A DNA stretch of 57,607 nt from JBBQZO01 sp038207625 (GCA_038207625.1 JBBQZO010000038.1:1-57607); one strand, 5' to 3'. Shown: positions 42,355 to 51,717, counted from the stretch's first letter. Program-made: numbers and translations. The notes: generated by a model from the sequence alone, not told the origin.

Positions 42355-43635
42355 CTACAGCCTCCATACGTTCAGCCCAGCGGCGCGCAACACGTCCGGA
42401 TCCCAGTGCGACTTCACGTCGATCAGGCAGCCACTTGGCACCACCTTGGTGCACAGGGCGCCTAAGGAGCAGCCCAGTAGTTGCCGATGCGACACTGCCG
42501 TAATCAGTGCCTCGGCGCGTGGCAATTCATCCCAGCTCGCCAAGCGCACGCCATACTCGTCCAGTGCCTCCTGCGGGTCGGCGACCGGGTCATGCACATG
42601 CACATGCACGCCGTACGATTCGAGTTCGACAATCATATCGAACACCTTCGAATTGCGCAGGTCGGGGCAGTTTTCTTTGAACGTCAGGCCAAGAACGTTG
42701 ACGCTTGCGCCCTTGAGCTTGAAGCCGGCACGCACCATCTCCTTAATGGTCTTCTCGGCGACGAACTTGGCCATGCCGTCGTTGATGCGGCGCCCTGCCA
42801 GGATCACGTGCGGGTGATAGCCCAGCATCTCGGCTTTGTGGGTCAGGTAGTAGGGGTCTACGCCGATGCAATGACCGCCAACCAGGCCAGGCCGAAACGG
42901 CAGGAAATTCCATTTGGTGCCAGCCGCCTGCAACACTTCGAGTGTATCGATATCGAGCCGGTCGAAAATGATGGCCAACTCGTTCATCAGCGCAATGTTC
43001 AAGTCGCGCTGGGTGTTTTCGATCACTTTGGCCGCTTCAGCAACCTTGATGCTCGAGGCCCGGTGCACGCCGGCCGCGACGACGCTCTCGTAGAGCAGCG
43101 CAAGGCGTTCCAGCGTTGCCTCGTCATCGCCAGCGACAATCTTCTGGATTGATGCCAGCGTATGTTCCTTGTCGCCTGGATTGATGCGTTCGGGAGAAAA
43201 CCCGACGTGGAACTGTTGCTTCCAAGTCATGCCAGAGCAACGTTCCAGAATAGGAATACAGACCTCTTCGGTCGCCCCCGGATACACGGTCGACTCGAAG
43301 ACGACGATGGCGCCGGCCTTCATATGGGTGCCAACTGCCGTGCTGGCGCCGCGCAAGGCGCTGAAGTCCGGACTGTGCGCGCTGTCGACCGGCGTGGGCA
43401 CGGCGACGATGATCACATCGGCCCCGGCCAGTTCGGCCGGATCGCATCCAATGCTGAGCCAGCGCGCCGCCCGCAGTTGCTCTGGGCTGACCTCGCCGGT
43501 GGGATCGATCCCGGCCTGGTAGCTGGCGACCTTGCGCGTCGACAAGTCGAAGCCTATCGTGCGCTGACGCTGCCCGAATGCGACGGCCAATGAAAGCCCG
43601 ACATACCCCAATCCCACCACTGCGACGACATCCAT
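42355..43635 (-). CDS. wbpO: UDP-N-acetyl-hexosamine 6-dehydrogenase, WbpO/TviB type
   Basis: Nucleotide-sugar dehydrogenase of 426 residues oxidising UDP-GalNAc or UDP-GlcNAc to the uronic acid with NAD. The N-terminal Rossmann motif is GLGYVG (8-13). VPTPVD, ESTVYPGATEEV, FSPERINPGDKEH and the catalytic cysteine in GGHCIGVDPYYL (near 263) are present. NVLGLTFKENCPDLRNSKV belongs to the C-terminal domain. The ATG at 43635 gives the normal start (MDVVAVVGLGYVG), with AAGGGG upstream; the open frame extends 210 bases further without similarity. It is first gene of the pair with wbpP and divergent from the PrsT gene. Confidence 0.92.
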   Translation of the reverse strand: MDVVAVVGLGYVGLSLAVAFGQRQRTIGFDLSTRKVASYQAGIDPTGEVSPEQLRAARWLSIGCDPAELAGADVIIVAVPTPVDSAHSPDFSALRGASTAVGTHMKAGAIVVFESTVYPGATEEVCIPILERCSGMTWKQQFHVGFSPERINPGDKEHTLASIQKIVAGDDEATLERLALLYESVVAAGVHRASSIKVAEAAKVIENTQRDLNIALMNELAIIFDRLDIDTLEVLQAAGTKWNFLPFRPGLVGGHCIGVDPYYLTHKAEMLGYHPHVILAGRRINDGMAKFVAEKTIKEMVRAGFKLKGASVNVLGLTFKENCPDLRNSKVFDMIVELESYGVHVHVHDPVADPQEALDEYGVRLASWDELPRAEALITAVSHRQLLGCSLGALCTKVVPSGCLIDVKSHWDPDVLRAAGLNVWRL

Positions 43636-43794
43636 GAGCAGCCCCTTGCAGAGGAAAGGTCCGGCCCGACCAGGCCGGCACCCGCGCCACCGGCGCACGC
43701 CCCGCTTGAACGCGGCGGCTGATTCGATTCTACGGAGCGCAAAGTCGATTCGCTTGATGCGAGACAAGTGACACGTTCTCGTGACCGGTCCGAT

Positions 43795-43810
43795 TCGCCC
43801 TGCAGGGCGA
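43795..43810. repeat. Perfect 16-base palindrome between wbpO and prsT
   Basis: TCGCCCTGCAGGGCGA reads the same on both strands. It is nearly central in the 291-base divergent gap (43636-43926), 160 bases from wbpO and 117 from prsT. CACG-N4-CGTG lies just to its left. An operator for the exopolysaccharide genes is possible. I saw no sigma-54 promoter or good sigma-70 pair in the gap. Confidence 0.4.
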
Positions 43811-43926
43811 GAGCTTTGACGCGCATCAACGAGCCCGGGAGCCATTTTTCTACTCTAGCTAGGCATGCCCCGCTGCCGTGCGTCACACCCGGCAATCGCA
43901 GTCGCGCGCTTGTTCAGGAGAACCAT

Positions 43927-46698
43927 ATGCCATCACCAATACCGTCGCGTTGGGCGGCACCGCTGGGCGTTGTCCTGCTGTGTGTTTGCTTGGGCGCGTG
44001 CCGCCAAGGTTCCCAGACAGAACAGTTGCTCAGCGAAGCGCGCGACTACCGCGCCAAGGGCGATCCCAAGGCCGCCGTGATACAACTCAAAAATGCGCTG
44101 CAACAAACACCCAACCATGCGGGCGCACGCATGTTGCTGGGAGAGCTGTACATTGAACAGGGTGACCCGATCTCGGCCGAAAAAGAGTTGCGCCGCGCCG
44201 CCACGCTGGGCGCCGCGGCCGGTCCGGTGCGGGTAGCGCTGGGCAGGGCATTGCTGATGCAGGGACAATTCGAACGTCTGCTCGACGAGATTGTTGCTGA
44301 GCCCGGCATGCCGCAGCGTGCCACGCTGTTCGCCCTGCGCGCAAACGCATTGCTCGGTCTGGGCAAAACCGAGCAGGCCAAGGGCGAATTCGAAGCCGCC
44401 CTTGAGGCCGACGCGACGAGCGCCGATGCATTGCTGGGGCAGGCCCGCATTGCCCTGCTTGAGCATGCGCCCGAGCGCACCGCTCAACTGCTCGCGCGCG
44501 CGCTCGCGGCGCACCCCGATGACGTCGACAGTCTGCGCTTTCAGGGCGATCTGCTACGCATGCAGGGCAAACCTGCCGAGGCGCTGCTGGCCTACCAGCA
44601 CATCCTCAAACTGCGTCCGACCAATGCCCAGGTCCACATCGACATTGCCAATCTGCGCATTGAAGCGGGCAAGTTCGACGAGGCGCGGCGCGAACTGGCG
44701 GCCGCACGCAAAACATCGCCAGCCAGCCTGTCCTTGTATTACGCCCAGGCATTGCTGGACTTCCGCGAGGGTAAGCACGCCGCCGCACTGGAGTCGCTGC
44801 AACAAATCCTGCGCAGCGCGCCAGAACACATGCCCAGCATCTTACTCAGCGGTGCCGTGCAACTGGCGCTTGGCGCGCCGCAGCAGGCCGAAAACCATCT
44901 GCGCAAGTTCCTCGCGGCCAATCCGAATCACCCCTATGCGAGCAAGTTGCTGGCCACGATCGCCCTCGAGGCAGGCAACCCGGACGCAGCGCTGAACCAG
45001 CTGGCCCCCCTGCTCAGTGATGGCAAAGCCGATGTTGAAACCTTGGCCATCGCGGGCGAAGCGAGTTTGCGTGGGCGCCACTTCAGCCGCGCCGCCGAAT
45101 ATTTTGAACAAGCAAGCGCACTCGATCCGACCGCCCCAGCCTTGCGCACCGCACTTGGCATCAGTCGGCTCGGTACCGGCGACAACGCACGCGCTGTTGC
45201 CGAACTCGAGCGCGCCGCCGCGCTCGATACGAAGACGCCGCGCGCGCGCACCCTGTTGGTAATGACTTACCTGCGCAGCAACGACACTGTCAAGGCACTC
45301 GCACTGGTACAAGCGATGGAACACGACGGTGACAATCCACTTGTGCAGAACCTAAAAGGTGGTGTGCTGATGGCGCGCAACGATCCGACTGGCGCGCGCA
45401 ACTGCTTTGAAAAGGCGCTAGTGCTTGAGCCCTCCTATCTCCCCGCAATGGAAAACCTGGCCCAGCTCGATCGCATCGAAAAACATCCCGAGCTGGCCAA
45501 GAAACGCTTCCTGGCCGCGCTTGACAAGGACCACAAGAGCGTCGCGTTGATTGACGCCTTAGCCAAGCTTGCGATCGCGCAGGGGAGCACCGGCGAGGCG
45601 CAAGCCTGGATGGAGCGCGCCAACCGCGATAACCCGGATGCGCTGGCGCCGGCGCTGCGTCTGGTCGATGTCTATTTGCGCTCCGGCCAAAAGCAGAAGG
45701 CGCTGGTACTGGCGCAAAAAACTCAAGCGGGAAATCCCAATAATCCCGATGCCTTGGGTATGTTGGCGCAAGCCCAGTACGCCAATGAGGACTACCCCGC
45801 TGCGTTAGAAAGCTATACCAAGCTGGGGGTACTGCTGCCCAACTCGGCGGCACCATCGATGCATATCGCGCGAGTTCAGCTGACGATGAACAATGAGGCG
45901 GCTGCCCAAACTGCCATTGGCAAAGCGCTCGCGCTCAATCCCGATCTGCTCGATGCTCACATCGTGTCAGTCGGACTGCTGTTGGCGCGCAAAAATTACG
46001 TGCAAGCACAGGCCGAGGCGGTCACGCTGCAAAAACGCCACGCTGACTCGCCTGTCGGTTACAAGCTGGCAGGCGACATCGCACTGGCGCAAAATCAGGC
46101 CATGGCGGCAGTCGTGTCGTACGAACGCGCCTTTGCCCTGAGCAAGATCGGGCCGCTGCTGATTCAGATCCACTCTGCTCTGCTTCAAGCCGGAAAAACC
46201 AACGAAGCAGAAGCGCGCATGGCGCTGTGGTTCAAGGATCACCCGGCCGACGTGCCAACCCGCCTCTATTTTGCCAGCAGCAAAGCGATGCACAATGACC
46301 TCAAAGGCGCGATGCAGGAATTTGAGACGGTCCTCAAACACGATCCCACCAACGTGATCGCGCTTAACGACTTGGCCTGGTCCAGTTTGCAGCAAAACGA
46401 CCCGCATGCGCTGGCCTACGCTGAACGAGCCTACCATTTGGCGGCCGATAATCCGGTGGTACTCGATACGCTGGGATGGGTGCTGATGACTGGCGGAAAT
46501 AGCGTCCGCGCCCTGCCCCTGCTACAAAAGGCCAGTACGCTGGCGCCTAAGGTTGGCGAAATCCGCTACCACCTCGGGGTGGCACTCGCAAAACACGGCG
46601 ACAAGCCCGGCGCGCGCCGCGAACTCGAACGGGTGCTTGCCAGCGACAAAGACTTCCCTCAACGCGAGCAGGTCAAAGCCTTGCTCGCGACATTGTAG
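43927..46698 (+). CDS. prsT: PrsT-type TPR lipoprotein of the XrtA/PEP-CTERM system
   Basis: A 923-residue protein made almost wholly of tetratricopeptide-like repeats, beginning with a lipoprotein signal peptide (VVLLCVCLGACRQ, acylated Cys25). Repeats such as GDPKAAVIQLKNALQQTPNHAGARMLLGELYIEQGD run to the C-terminus. The length and pattern match PrsT proteins, which accompany the XrtA exosortase and PrsK-PrsR sigma-54 regulators. AGGAGAACCAT precedes the ATG. It probably scaffolds polysaccharide export or protein sorting in the periplasm. A polymerase/ligase-like gene follows 34 bases later. Confidence 0.9.
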   Translation: MPSPIPSRWAAPLGVVLLCVCLGACRQGSQTEQLLSEARDYRAKGDPKAAVIQLKNALQQTPNHAGARMLLGELYIEQGDPISAEKELRRAATLGAAAGPVRVALGRALLMQGQFERLLDEIVAEPGMPQRATLFALRANALLGLGKTEQAKGEFEAALEADATSADALLGQARIALLEHAPERTAQLLARALAAHPDDVDSLRFQGDLLRMQGKPAEALLAYQHILKLRPTNAQVHIDIANLRIEAGKFDEARRELAAARKTSPASLSLYYAQALLDFREGKHAAALESLQQILRSAPEHMPSILLSGAVQLALGAPQQAENHLRKFLAANPNHPYASKLLATIALEAGNPDAALNQLAPLLSDGKADVETLAIAGEASLRGRHFSRAAEYFEQASALDPTAPALRTALGISRLGTGDNARAVAELERAAALDTKTPRARTLLVMTYLRSNDTVKALALVQAMEHDGDNPLVQNLKGGVLMARNDPTGARNCFEKALVLEPSYLPAMENLAQLDRIEKHPELAKKRFLAALDKDHKSVALIDALAKLAIAQGSTGEAQAWMERANRDNPDALAPALRLVDVYLRSGQKQKALVLAQKTQAGNPNNPDALGMLAQAQYANEDYPAALESYTKLGVLLPNSAAPSMHIARVQLTMNNEAAAQTAIGKALALNPDLLDAHIVSVGLLLARKNYVQAQAEAVTLQKRHADSPVGYKLAGDIALAQNQAMAAVVSYERAFALSKIGPLLIQIHSALLQAGKTNEAEARMALWFKDHPADVPTRLYFASSKAMHNDLKGAMQEFETVLKHDPTNVIALNDLAWSSLQQNDPHALAYAERAYHLAADNPVVLDTLGWVLMTGGNSVRALPLLQKASTLAPKVGEIRYHLGVALAKHGDKPGARRELERVLASDKDFPQREQVKALLATL

Positions 46699-46732
46699 CG
46701 CTTGTGCAGTCGCGCCTGTCTACAGAGACGCC

Positions 46733-49129
46733 ATGGCTGCGCTGGCGCCATCCTTCGCCATCTTGCCACGCTGCATTGGCGTGCTGTTTGTGCTGGCCTT
46801 CGTCTGGGCGAGCAGCGTCTATCCATTTCACGCGACCCCGCTCGGGCCGCTGTTGTTGATCTACGGCGCGGCGCTGCTCTGGCGCCCTCCCTTGTGGCTG
46901 TTCGCCGTACCGGTCCTGCTTGCCGCTCTCGACCTGGCCCCGTGGACCGGCTGGTTCTTTCTTGAAGAAGTAGATCTCGTGCTAATGCTGACGTGTGCGA
47001 TCGGCTATTTGCGCGCGTCCCACCTGGTGCGCCATGCGCGCCTGCCACCGCCGCTGATGGTATGTTTGCTGCTGATGGCACTGGGTAGCGGCTATGCCTG
47101 TTACCACGCCATCCAGCCAGTCGCGGCGCTCGATGCCAATGCATTCTCTAACTATCTGAGCCGCTACAATGGGTTGCGCCTGCTCAAAAGCTGGATCTGG
47201 CCCCTGGCACTGTTGCCACTGATGCTGTGCCACACTGGCCCTGCCCTGGTGCGCGTGCGCACCCACTTCATGCCTGGCATGCTATGCGCGCTGGGTGTGG
47301 TGGCGCTGGCAGCGACATGGGAACGCTGGGCTTTTCCCGGACTGTGGGACTTTGCCAGCGACTATCGCACCAGCGCCCCATTTTCGTCGATGCACACTGG
47401 CGGCGCGGCGCTGGACGGTTTCTTGGCGCTTGCAACGCCGTTGATCGGACTGTGGCTGACACGCCGCGCGCAGCCCCATCAGGTGTGCGCCGCGCTGGTG
47501 TTACTTACCGGCGCAACGTATGCCGGACTAAGCACGTTCTCGCGCGGGCTGTACCTTGCCTATGCCTGCGCAGCGTTGCTTGCTGCCGGACTGCTGCTGG
47601 TGCGCGCCCGATTGCGCGCGACGCTGACGCTAAGCCGAGTCGCGCTTAGCCTTGCCCTTTTATGTGTGAGCTCCTTGGCGCTGGCAGCGCTGTTCGTTAG
47701 CAGCGGCTATCGGGGACTCGCTGCGCTGCTCGTTCTGATTGGCGCTGGCATGTTTGTTGGCGGCACGGCGAGCGTCGTGCAGCTGCCGGCACTGCTGGCA
47801 TGCTCCGCATTGATCGGCGCCGGCACGCTCGCTTTACTCACTCTTGGCAACGCGACTAGCGCCGGTCCGCTGGCGGCGCCCTATGTGCTGTTCGTTGGCG
47901 CTGCCGCGGTGTTGCTGTATTGCGTGTGGCGTGTACGGACGCCGCATGTCTGGTCGGCCGCCTGCCTGATCGCGTTTGCATGCATGGCGCAAGCTACCGC
48001 CGCGATCGCCTATCACTGGGCCGGCCCGGATGGACTGAAGGGTGTCGCGCCGGCTCTTGCCATGACATGCATCGCAGCCACGTTTCATGCCATACGCAGG
48101 CCGGCGTGGCCAGTGCCACGATCGATGGCGGCCAGTGTCCTAGCTGGCCTGATCGTGCTCGGCGTGGCAATACCTGTGGCGGTAAGCTATCACGCCCACG
48201 CGCGCTTCGCCAGCGCCGCCATCGACCTGGATACGCGCCTTCGCCACTGGCGCCAGACCTTGCAGATGATGGATAGCGATCTCGCCACGCATGCCTTTGG
48301 CATGGGTCTGGGAAGCTATCCTGCACGTTATTTCTGGCACAATCCAGCACGTGACCAACCGGCCTCGTTCGCCTATATCGACGAGGATGGCAGGCGTTTC
48401 CTGCGCCTGGCGTCAGCCGCCTACGGCATCGGTTACGGCGAGGTGATCCGCATCCTCCAGCGCCTCGCTATCGAGCGCAACAGCAGCTATTTGGTTGCAC
48501 TGGACCTGCGTCGGCGCGATGTCCACGCCACGCTGCAGGCGGCGGTGTGCGAGCGCCAGTTACTTTATCCGCAAAACTGCGTCGCGCTGCCGTTTGGTTT
48601 GCGCAGCCCGGTGGGCATCTGGACGCACATGGCGACCGTCGTCAAATCGGGCCAACTGGACGGCGCAAACTGGCCCCTGAGTGCCCCTACCCAGCTTGAG
48701 ATGGCTGTCCTCGGTGAACAGGCGAGTATTGACATCGACAACGTCAGCGTGACTGCGCTCAAGAGCGGCGCCGAGCTGGTGCGCAACGGAAATTTCAGCC
48801 ATGCCAACGACTATTGGTTCTTCAGCAGTGACCGCCACCATCTACCATGGCATGTGAAGAATCTGGAGGTGTACCTGTTGTTCGAACTGGGCTGGACCGG
48901 CTTGCTGACGTTTTGCCTGATGATCGTCATCAGTCTCGCCACATTGACACGCCGCGCACTCGCCGGCGACAGTGCGGCGACAGCGTACGCCGCAGCCATT
49001 TGCGCCTTTCTCGTTGTCGGGCAATTTGACAGCCTGCTCGACGTGCCGCGCCTGACTCTGCTGTTTATCCTGTTTCTTGTCGCGACGCTGCTATTGGCGT
49101 ACCCGGTTGGTAGCGGCCAGGAGCGATGA
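46733..49129 (+). CDS. Polytopic O-antigen ligase/polymerase-like protein (Wzy-type)
   Basis: 798 residues, about twelve hydrophobic segments in the first 500. After them comes the O-antigen-ligase type segment RLRHWRQTLQMMDSDLATHAFGMGLGSYPARYF, where the conserved Arg and G-x-G-x-Y/F pattern fits the Wzy_C family. A roughly 150-residue extracytoplasmic insert, possibly a carbohydrate-binding beta-fold (VRNGNFSHANDYWFFSSDRHH), precedes NLEVYLLFELGWTGL and two more helices. It most likely polymerises or ligates the exopolysaccharide. The start has only a weak ribosome-binding site. Its last 65 bases overlap the convergent FAD-oxidase gene. Confidence 0.72.
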   Translation: MAALAPSFAILPRCIGVLFVLAFVWASSVYPFHATPLGPLLLIYGAALLWRPPLWLFAVPVLLAALDLAPWTGWFFLEEVDLVLMLTCAIGYLRASHLVRHARLPPPLMVCLLLMALGSGYACYHAIQPVAALDANAFSNYLSRYNGLRLLKSWIWPLALLPLMLCHTGPALVRVRTHFMPGMLCALGVVALAATWERWAFPGLWDFASDYRTSAPFSSMHTGGAALDGFLALATPLIGLWLTRRAQPHQVCAALVLLTGATYAGLSTFSRGLYLAYACAALLAAGLLLVRARLRATLTLSRVALSLALLCVSSLALAALFVSSGYRGLAALLVLIGAGMFVGGTASVVQLPALLACSALIGAGTLALLTLGNATSAGPLAAPYVLFVGAAAVLLYCVWRVRTPHVWSAACLIAFACMAQATAAIAYHWAGPDGLKGVAPALAMTCIAATFHAIRRPAWPVPRSMAASVLAGLIVLGVAIPVAVSYHAHARFASAAIDLDTRLRHWRQTLQMMDSDLATHAFGMGLGSYPARYFWHNPARDQPASFAYIDEDGRRFLRLASAAYGIGYGEVIRILQRLAIERNSSYLVALDLRRRDVHATLQAAVCERQLLYPQNCVALPFGLRSPVGIWTHMATVVKSGQLDGANWPLSAPTQLEMAVLGEQASIDIDNVSVTALKSGAELVRNGNFSHANDYWFFSSDRHHLPWHVKNLEVYLLFELGWTGLLTFCLMIVISLATLTRRALAGDSAATAYAAAICAFLVVGQFDSLLDVPRLTLLFILFLVATLLLAYPVGSGQER

Positions 49130-50735
49130 TGCCGAGCGGATCGAGCGCCGCTTTTAGCAAGGCGACAGTGCGCCAGTAAGTGTCGTGTTCGGGATCGAGA
49201 TCCCCCATCGAGCCAATGCCCACACGATACGGAATATAGCCGTGCGTCATGACGCACGCAAATAGGGCCCGATAGCAACTCAGCGCCCTTGCGACCTCGT
49301 CCGGATCATCCTTGTCGAAGGCCAGCGTCATGACGCCGCCCAAAGCACGCTCATTGATCATGCTAAAGGTAACAAACATATCGAAACCATGGCTCCGAAA
49401 GATTGGCTCGGTCAAGGCATGTAGCTGCAGCAGATCAGCCCCGCGTAATGGCAGCACCGGCGATACCCACAACAGGCCGCATCGGTCGGCAGCCGGGTTG
49501 GCGTGAATGGGGAAGTCGGCAGGCAGGCCGGTGCGTCGGCGCCAGTAGGCGCCAGCCAGGAAGCGGCCGTTGGGTATGCCGCGATTCAGTGCGAACAGTG
49601 CCTCGCCCAGCGCCACCTTGGCGCGCAGGCTGCGTCCCAGCGCGCTATCACCAAGCATGCGCGCCATCAGCGCGCCGGCCTTTAACTTGACATCGCTCAG
49701 AATTACAGTGTCAACGTCAAGACCACGCAGCGCGGCACGCAAGGCGTGGCGCGCCGCTGCAACCTGGCGCACGCTGCCGTAAAGGGCTCCCGACACGGTC
49801 CAGGCGCCCAGTCCGGATTCGCGTCGAAGTTGGGCGCGCAATGCATCGGGCAAGGCGGCCAGCGCACCGGCGCGCGCGCGCGGGAAGACCATCGAGCCGG
49901 ACAGCAGACGTAGATCGTTGCCGATATGAACAATACTGCGCAAACTGCCATCCAGTCGCAAGCGACGTAACGCATCAACCACGGGAGCGATCGTGTCATG
50001 CCGGCCGATCTTGCAAATAAAATGATTCAGACAGGCCGCTTTCGGCATCAACCAAAAACCGACACGGGTGACTATGCCAAAATTGGACTGGGTAAAGATG
50101 CCGTCTAGAAATGGCCCTATTCCATATGGGAACAAGTAGTGCGCCTTGGCTTGGGGATAGTGTCCGAAGCCCGTTTCAAGCACTTCTCCGCTGGCCAGCA
50201 CAATTTGCATTCCAGCCACGTGCTGCAGCCGATTGCCATACGGTGAATGGCCGAAGCCGCGCTCGAGGATGTTTCCCAGCAGACTAGTGTCGGGGCCGGC
50301 GCCCGTGCAGTCCATCCACAATGGGTAATCATTGTCGCGCAGATGTTGCGATAATTGCTGCTGGGTGACGCCAGGTTCGATGACGGCGTAAGCTAGCTCA
50401 GGATCGACTGACATGATGCGATTCATCTTGCTCAGTTCGACGATAACCTGGCCGGCACCGACCGCACACGCGTCGCCATAACCCCAATTTTTGCCTGTAC
50501 TAATTGGGTAGATTGGCACCTCGTGCAACGCTGCGATCCGAACGACGCCAATCACCTGCTCGAGCGAGTGCGGCCACACGACAGCGGCCGGGCGGGTACC
50601 GCTAGCAGCGGTGCTCGCCGCATAGTGTGTCAGCGTTGTTGCGTCGTCGCGCACGGCGGCGTCGCCGAGCAAGCTTCGCCACGCTAGCAGTGCTTGCGCC
50701 ATCGGGGCCGTCGTGTCGTTGGTGCCGATCGTCAT
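49065..50735 (-). CDS. PCMH-type FAD-dependent oxidase (VAO/4-cresol dehydrogenase-like)
   Basis: 556 residues. The N-terminal PCMH FAD-binding domain has PHSLEQVIGVVRIAALHEVPIYPISTGKNWGYG, SKMNRIMSVDPELAYAVIEPGVTQQQL and PDTSLLGNILERGFGHSPYGNR. The C-terminal cap ends in LDPLGIIAPGRYQP, as in vanillyl-alcohol oxidase and p-cresol methylhydroxylase. The GTG six bases upstream is too close to GGAG, whereas the ATG at 50735 has correct spacing. It follows the exosortase-associated acyltransferase gene by 19 bases, so the two are co-transcribed. A role in making a lipid or amino-acid derivative linked to the locus is inference. The end overlaps the Wzy-like gene. Confidence 0.82.
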   Translation of the reverse strand: MTIGTNDTTAPMAQALLAWRSLLGDAAVRDDATTLTHYAASTAASGTRPAAVVWPHSLEQVIGVVRIAALHEVPIYPISTGKNWGYGDACAVGAGQVIVELSKMNRIMSVDPELAYAVIEPGVTQQQLSQHLRDNDYPLWMDCTGAGPDTSLLGNILERGFGHSPYGNRLQHVAGMQIVLASGEVLETGFGHYPQAKAHYLFPYGIGPFLDGIFTQSNFGIVTRVGFWLMPKAACLNHFICKIGRHDTIAPVVDALRRLRLDGSLRSIVHIGNDLRLLSGSMVFPRARAGALAALPDALRAQLRRESGLGAWTVSGALYGSVRQVAAARHALRAALRGLDVDTVILSDVKLKAGALMARMLGDSALGRSLRAKVALGEALFALNRGIPNGRFLAGAYWRRRTGLPADFPIHANPAADRCGLLWVSPVLPLRGADLLQLHALTEPIFRSHGFDMFVTFSMINERALGGVMTLAFDKDDPDEVARALSCYRALFACVMTHGYIPYRVGIGSMGDLDPEHDTYWRTVALLKAALDPLGIIAPGRYQPGTPIAASRQETG

Positions 50736-50754
50736 AAACACACTCCGGTGCGCC

Positions 50755-51501
50755 TCAATTGCGCCCCTCGCGCAGGCGTTCAGTAATACCCGGCTCGTCG
50801 TAGGGCGGGAAAAAATACGGGTAGAACGAACGTTCGCTGCCGTGGCGTTCCATCAAGCCGCCGAATTTGCGAATTTGTGCTCCCATTTCCTCGAGTTCGA
50901 GGCGTAGCAGAACCGCCGGCGCACCAACCCGCGGGCACGCGCGCTCACCGCCGAAGTCCACGAAACCGAGCATGCGCTTGTAAAACTCAACATGGCGCGG
51001 GTTGACTTCGATGACGTAGTCGGTAAACCCGTGGATGTTGTGCGCATAGATATATGAGATGTGTATCATCGACGCGAATACGCGCTTGGACACGCCCCGG
51101 TCGATCGCCAACCGGGACGGTTCGCACAAGCGGCGTTGCTGCTGCCGCAACCCGTCGAGCTTGTCGCGAAAAATCTCATCGGCGGGCAAGCCCTCACCCA
51201 GATCCAGGCATAAGGTCATGGTACCGACGGTGCCGCCGGCCGATTCGGCGACCAGTGTGATCCTGTTGGCGTCATGCGCGCGCGCCGCCGTATCAACGTC
51301 ATATCCGCGCCAACCATACATTTTGCGTATTAGCAAGCTGGCCGCCTCCCGTCGCCCTGCCGAATTGGCCATGCGGATATGAAACCTTTGCTGGTCGATC
51401 GGATGATCGTTAGCGCCATCCGGCTCGCGCTCAGTGATGCACAGGTCACGCAAACCGTCGTTGTTTTCAAAGGACACAATCGGATGATCGTCGGTCGACA
51501 T
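50755..51501 (-). CDS. PEP-CTERM/exosortase system-associated acyltransferase
   Basis: A 248-residue GNAT-like protein related to N-acyl amino acid synthases (FeeM group) and to the acyltransferase family found only beside exosortase loci. Features: RMANSAGRREAASLLIRKMYGWRGYDV, TLVAESAGGTVGTMTLCLD, CEPSRLAIDR and YVIEVNPRHVEFYKRMLGFVDFG. Start: ATG at 51501 with AAGGAAG upstream; the frame beyond has no family similarity. It heads a two-gene leftward unit with the FAD oxidase. The product is probably an acylated amino acid or similar signal or lipid; that is inference. Confidence 0.85.
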   Translation of the reverse strand: MSTDDHPIVSFENNDGLRDLCITEREPDGANDHPIDQQRFHIRMANSAGRREAASLLIRKMYGWRGYDVDTAARAHDANRITLVAESAGGTVGTMTLCLDLGEGLPADEIFRDKLDGLRQQQRRLCEPSRLAIDRGVSKRVFASMIHISYIYAHNIHGFTDYVIEVNPRHVEFYKRMLGFVDFGGERACPRVGAPAVLLRLELEEMGAQIRKFGGLMERHGSERSFYPYFFPPYDEPGITERLREGRN

Positions 51502-51604
51502 ATTACTTCCTTCATCGTGACACCGGACTAGCCATGGCGCGGGTTTTAAAGAGGCCATTTTGCGTATGACCGGCGCGGCATGCGATTAGTTCCTGCATGC
51601 TGAG

Positions 51605-51617
51605 CGACACGGTGTCG
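51605..51617 (+). promoter_or_regulatory. Candidate upstream activating palindrome for the sigma-54 promoter
   Basis: CGACAC-G-GTGTCG is a perfect inverted repeat centred about 90 bases upstream of the -24 element of the sigma-54 promoter. That is the normal distance for an enhancer-binding protein. PrsR, the NtrC-like regulator of PEP-CTERM systems, is the natural candidate. I know no defined PrsR consensus to compare it with. Confidence 0.45.
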
Positions 51618-51701
51618 GATTTCTTTTCATGGCATGGCGCTGGGCCCGGTCCGCCCGCAGGCAAGGAACATAAGTCGTTGAATTTGCGCGAGTTATTTTT
51701 C

Positions 51702-51717
51702 TGGCACAGATACTGCT
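51702..51717 (+). promoter_or_regulatory. Sigma-54 promoter of the PEP-CTERM gene
   Basis: TGGCAC, five bases, CTGCT: the -24 GG and -12 GC are exactly ten bases apart, and 10 of 11 positions agree with TGGCAC-N5-TTGCW. Predicted transcription start is about 51728, giving a leader of about 70 bases. Sigma-54 control of PEP-CTERM genes through PrsK/PrsR is established for related bacteria. The rest of 51502-51796 shows no reverse sigma-54 site for the acyltransferase gene. Confidence 0.8.

Noticed and set aside
3768..42954. GATATC hexamers inside genes (for example near 3765, 22309, 27338, 28870, 39852, 42949)
   Set aside because: Single hexamers without partners at N6 and N26. Only the four intergenic sets have the full spacing.
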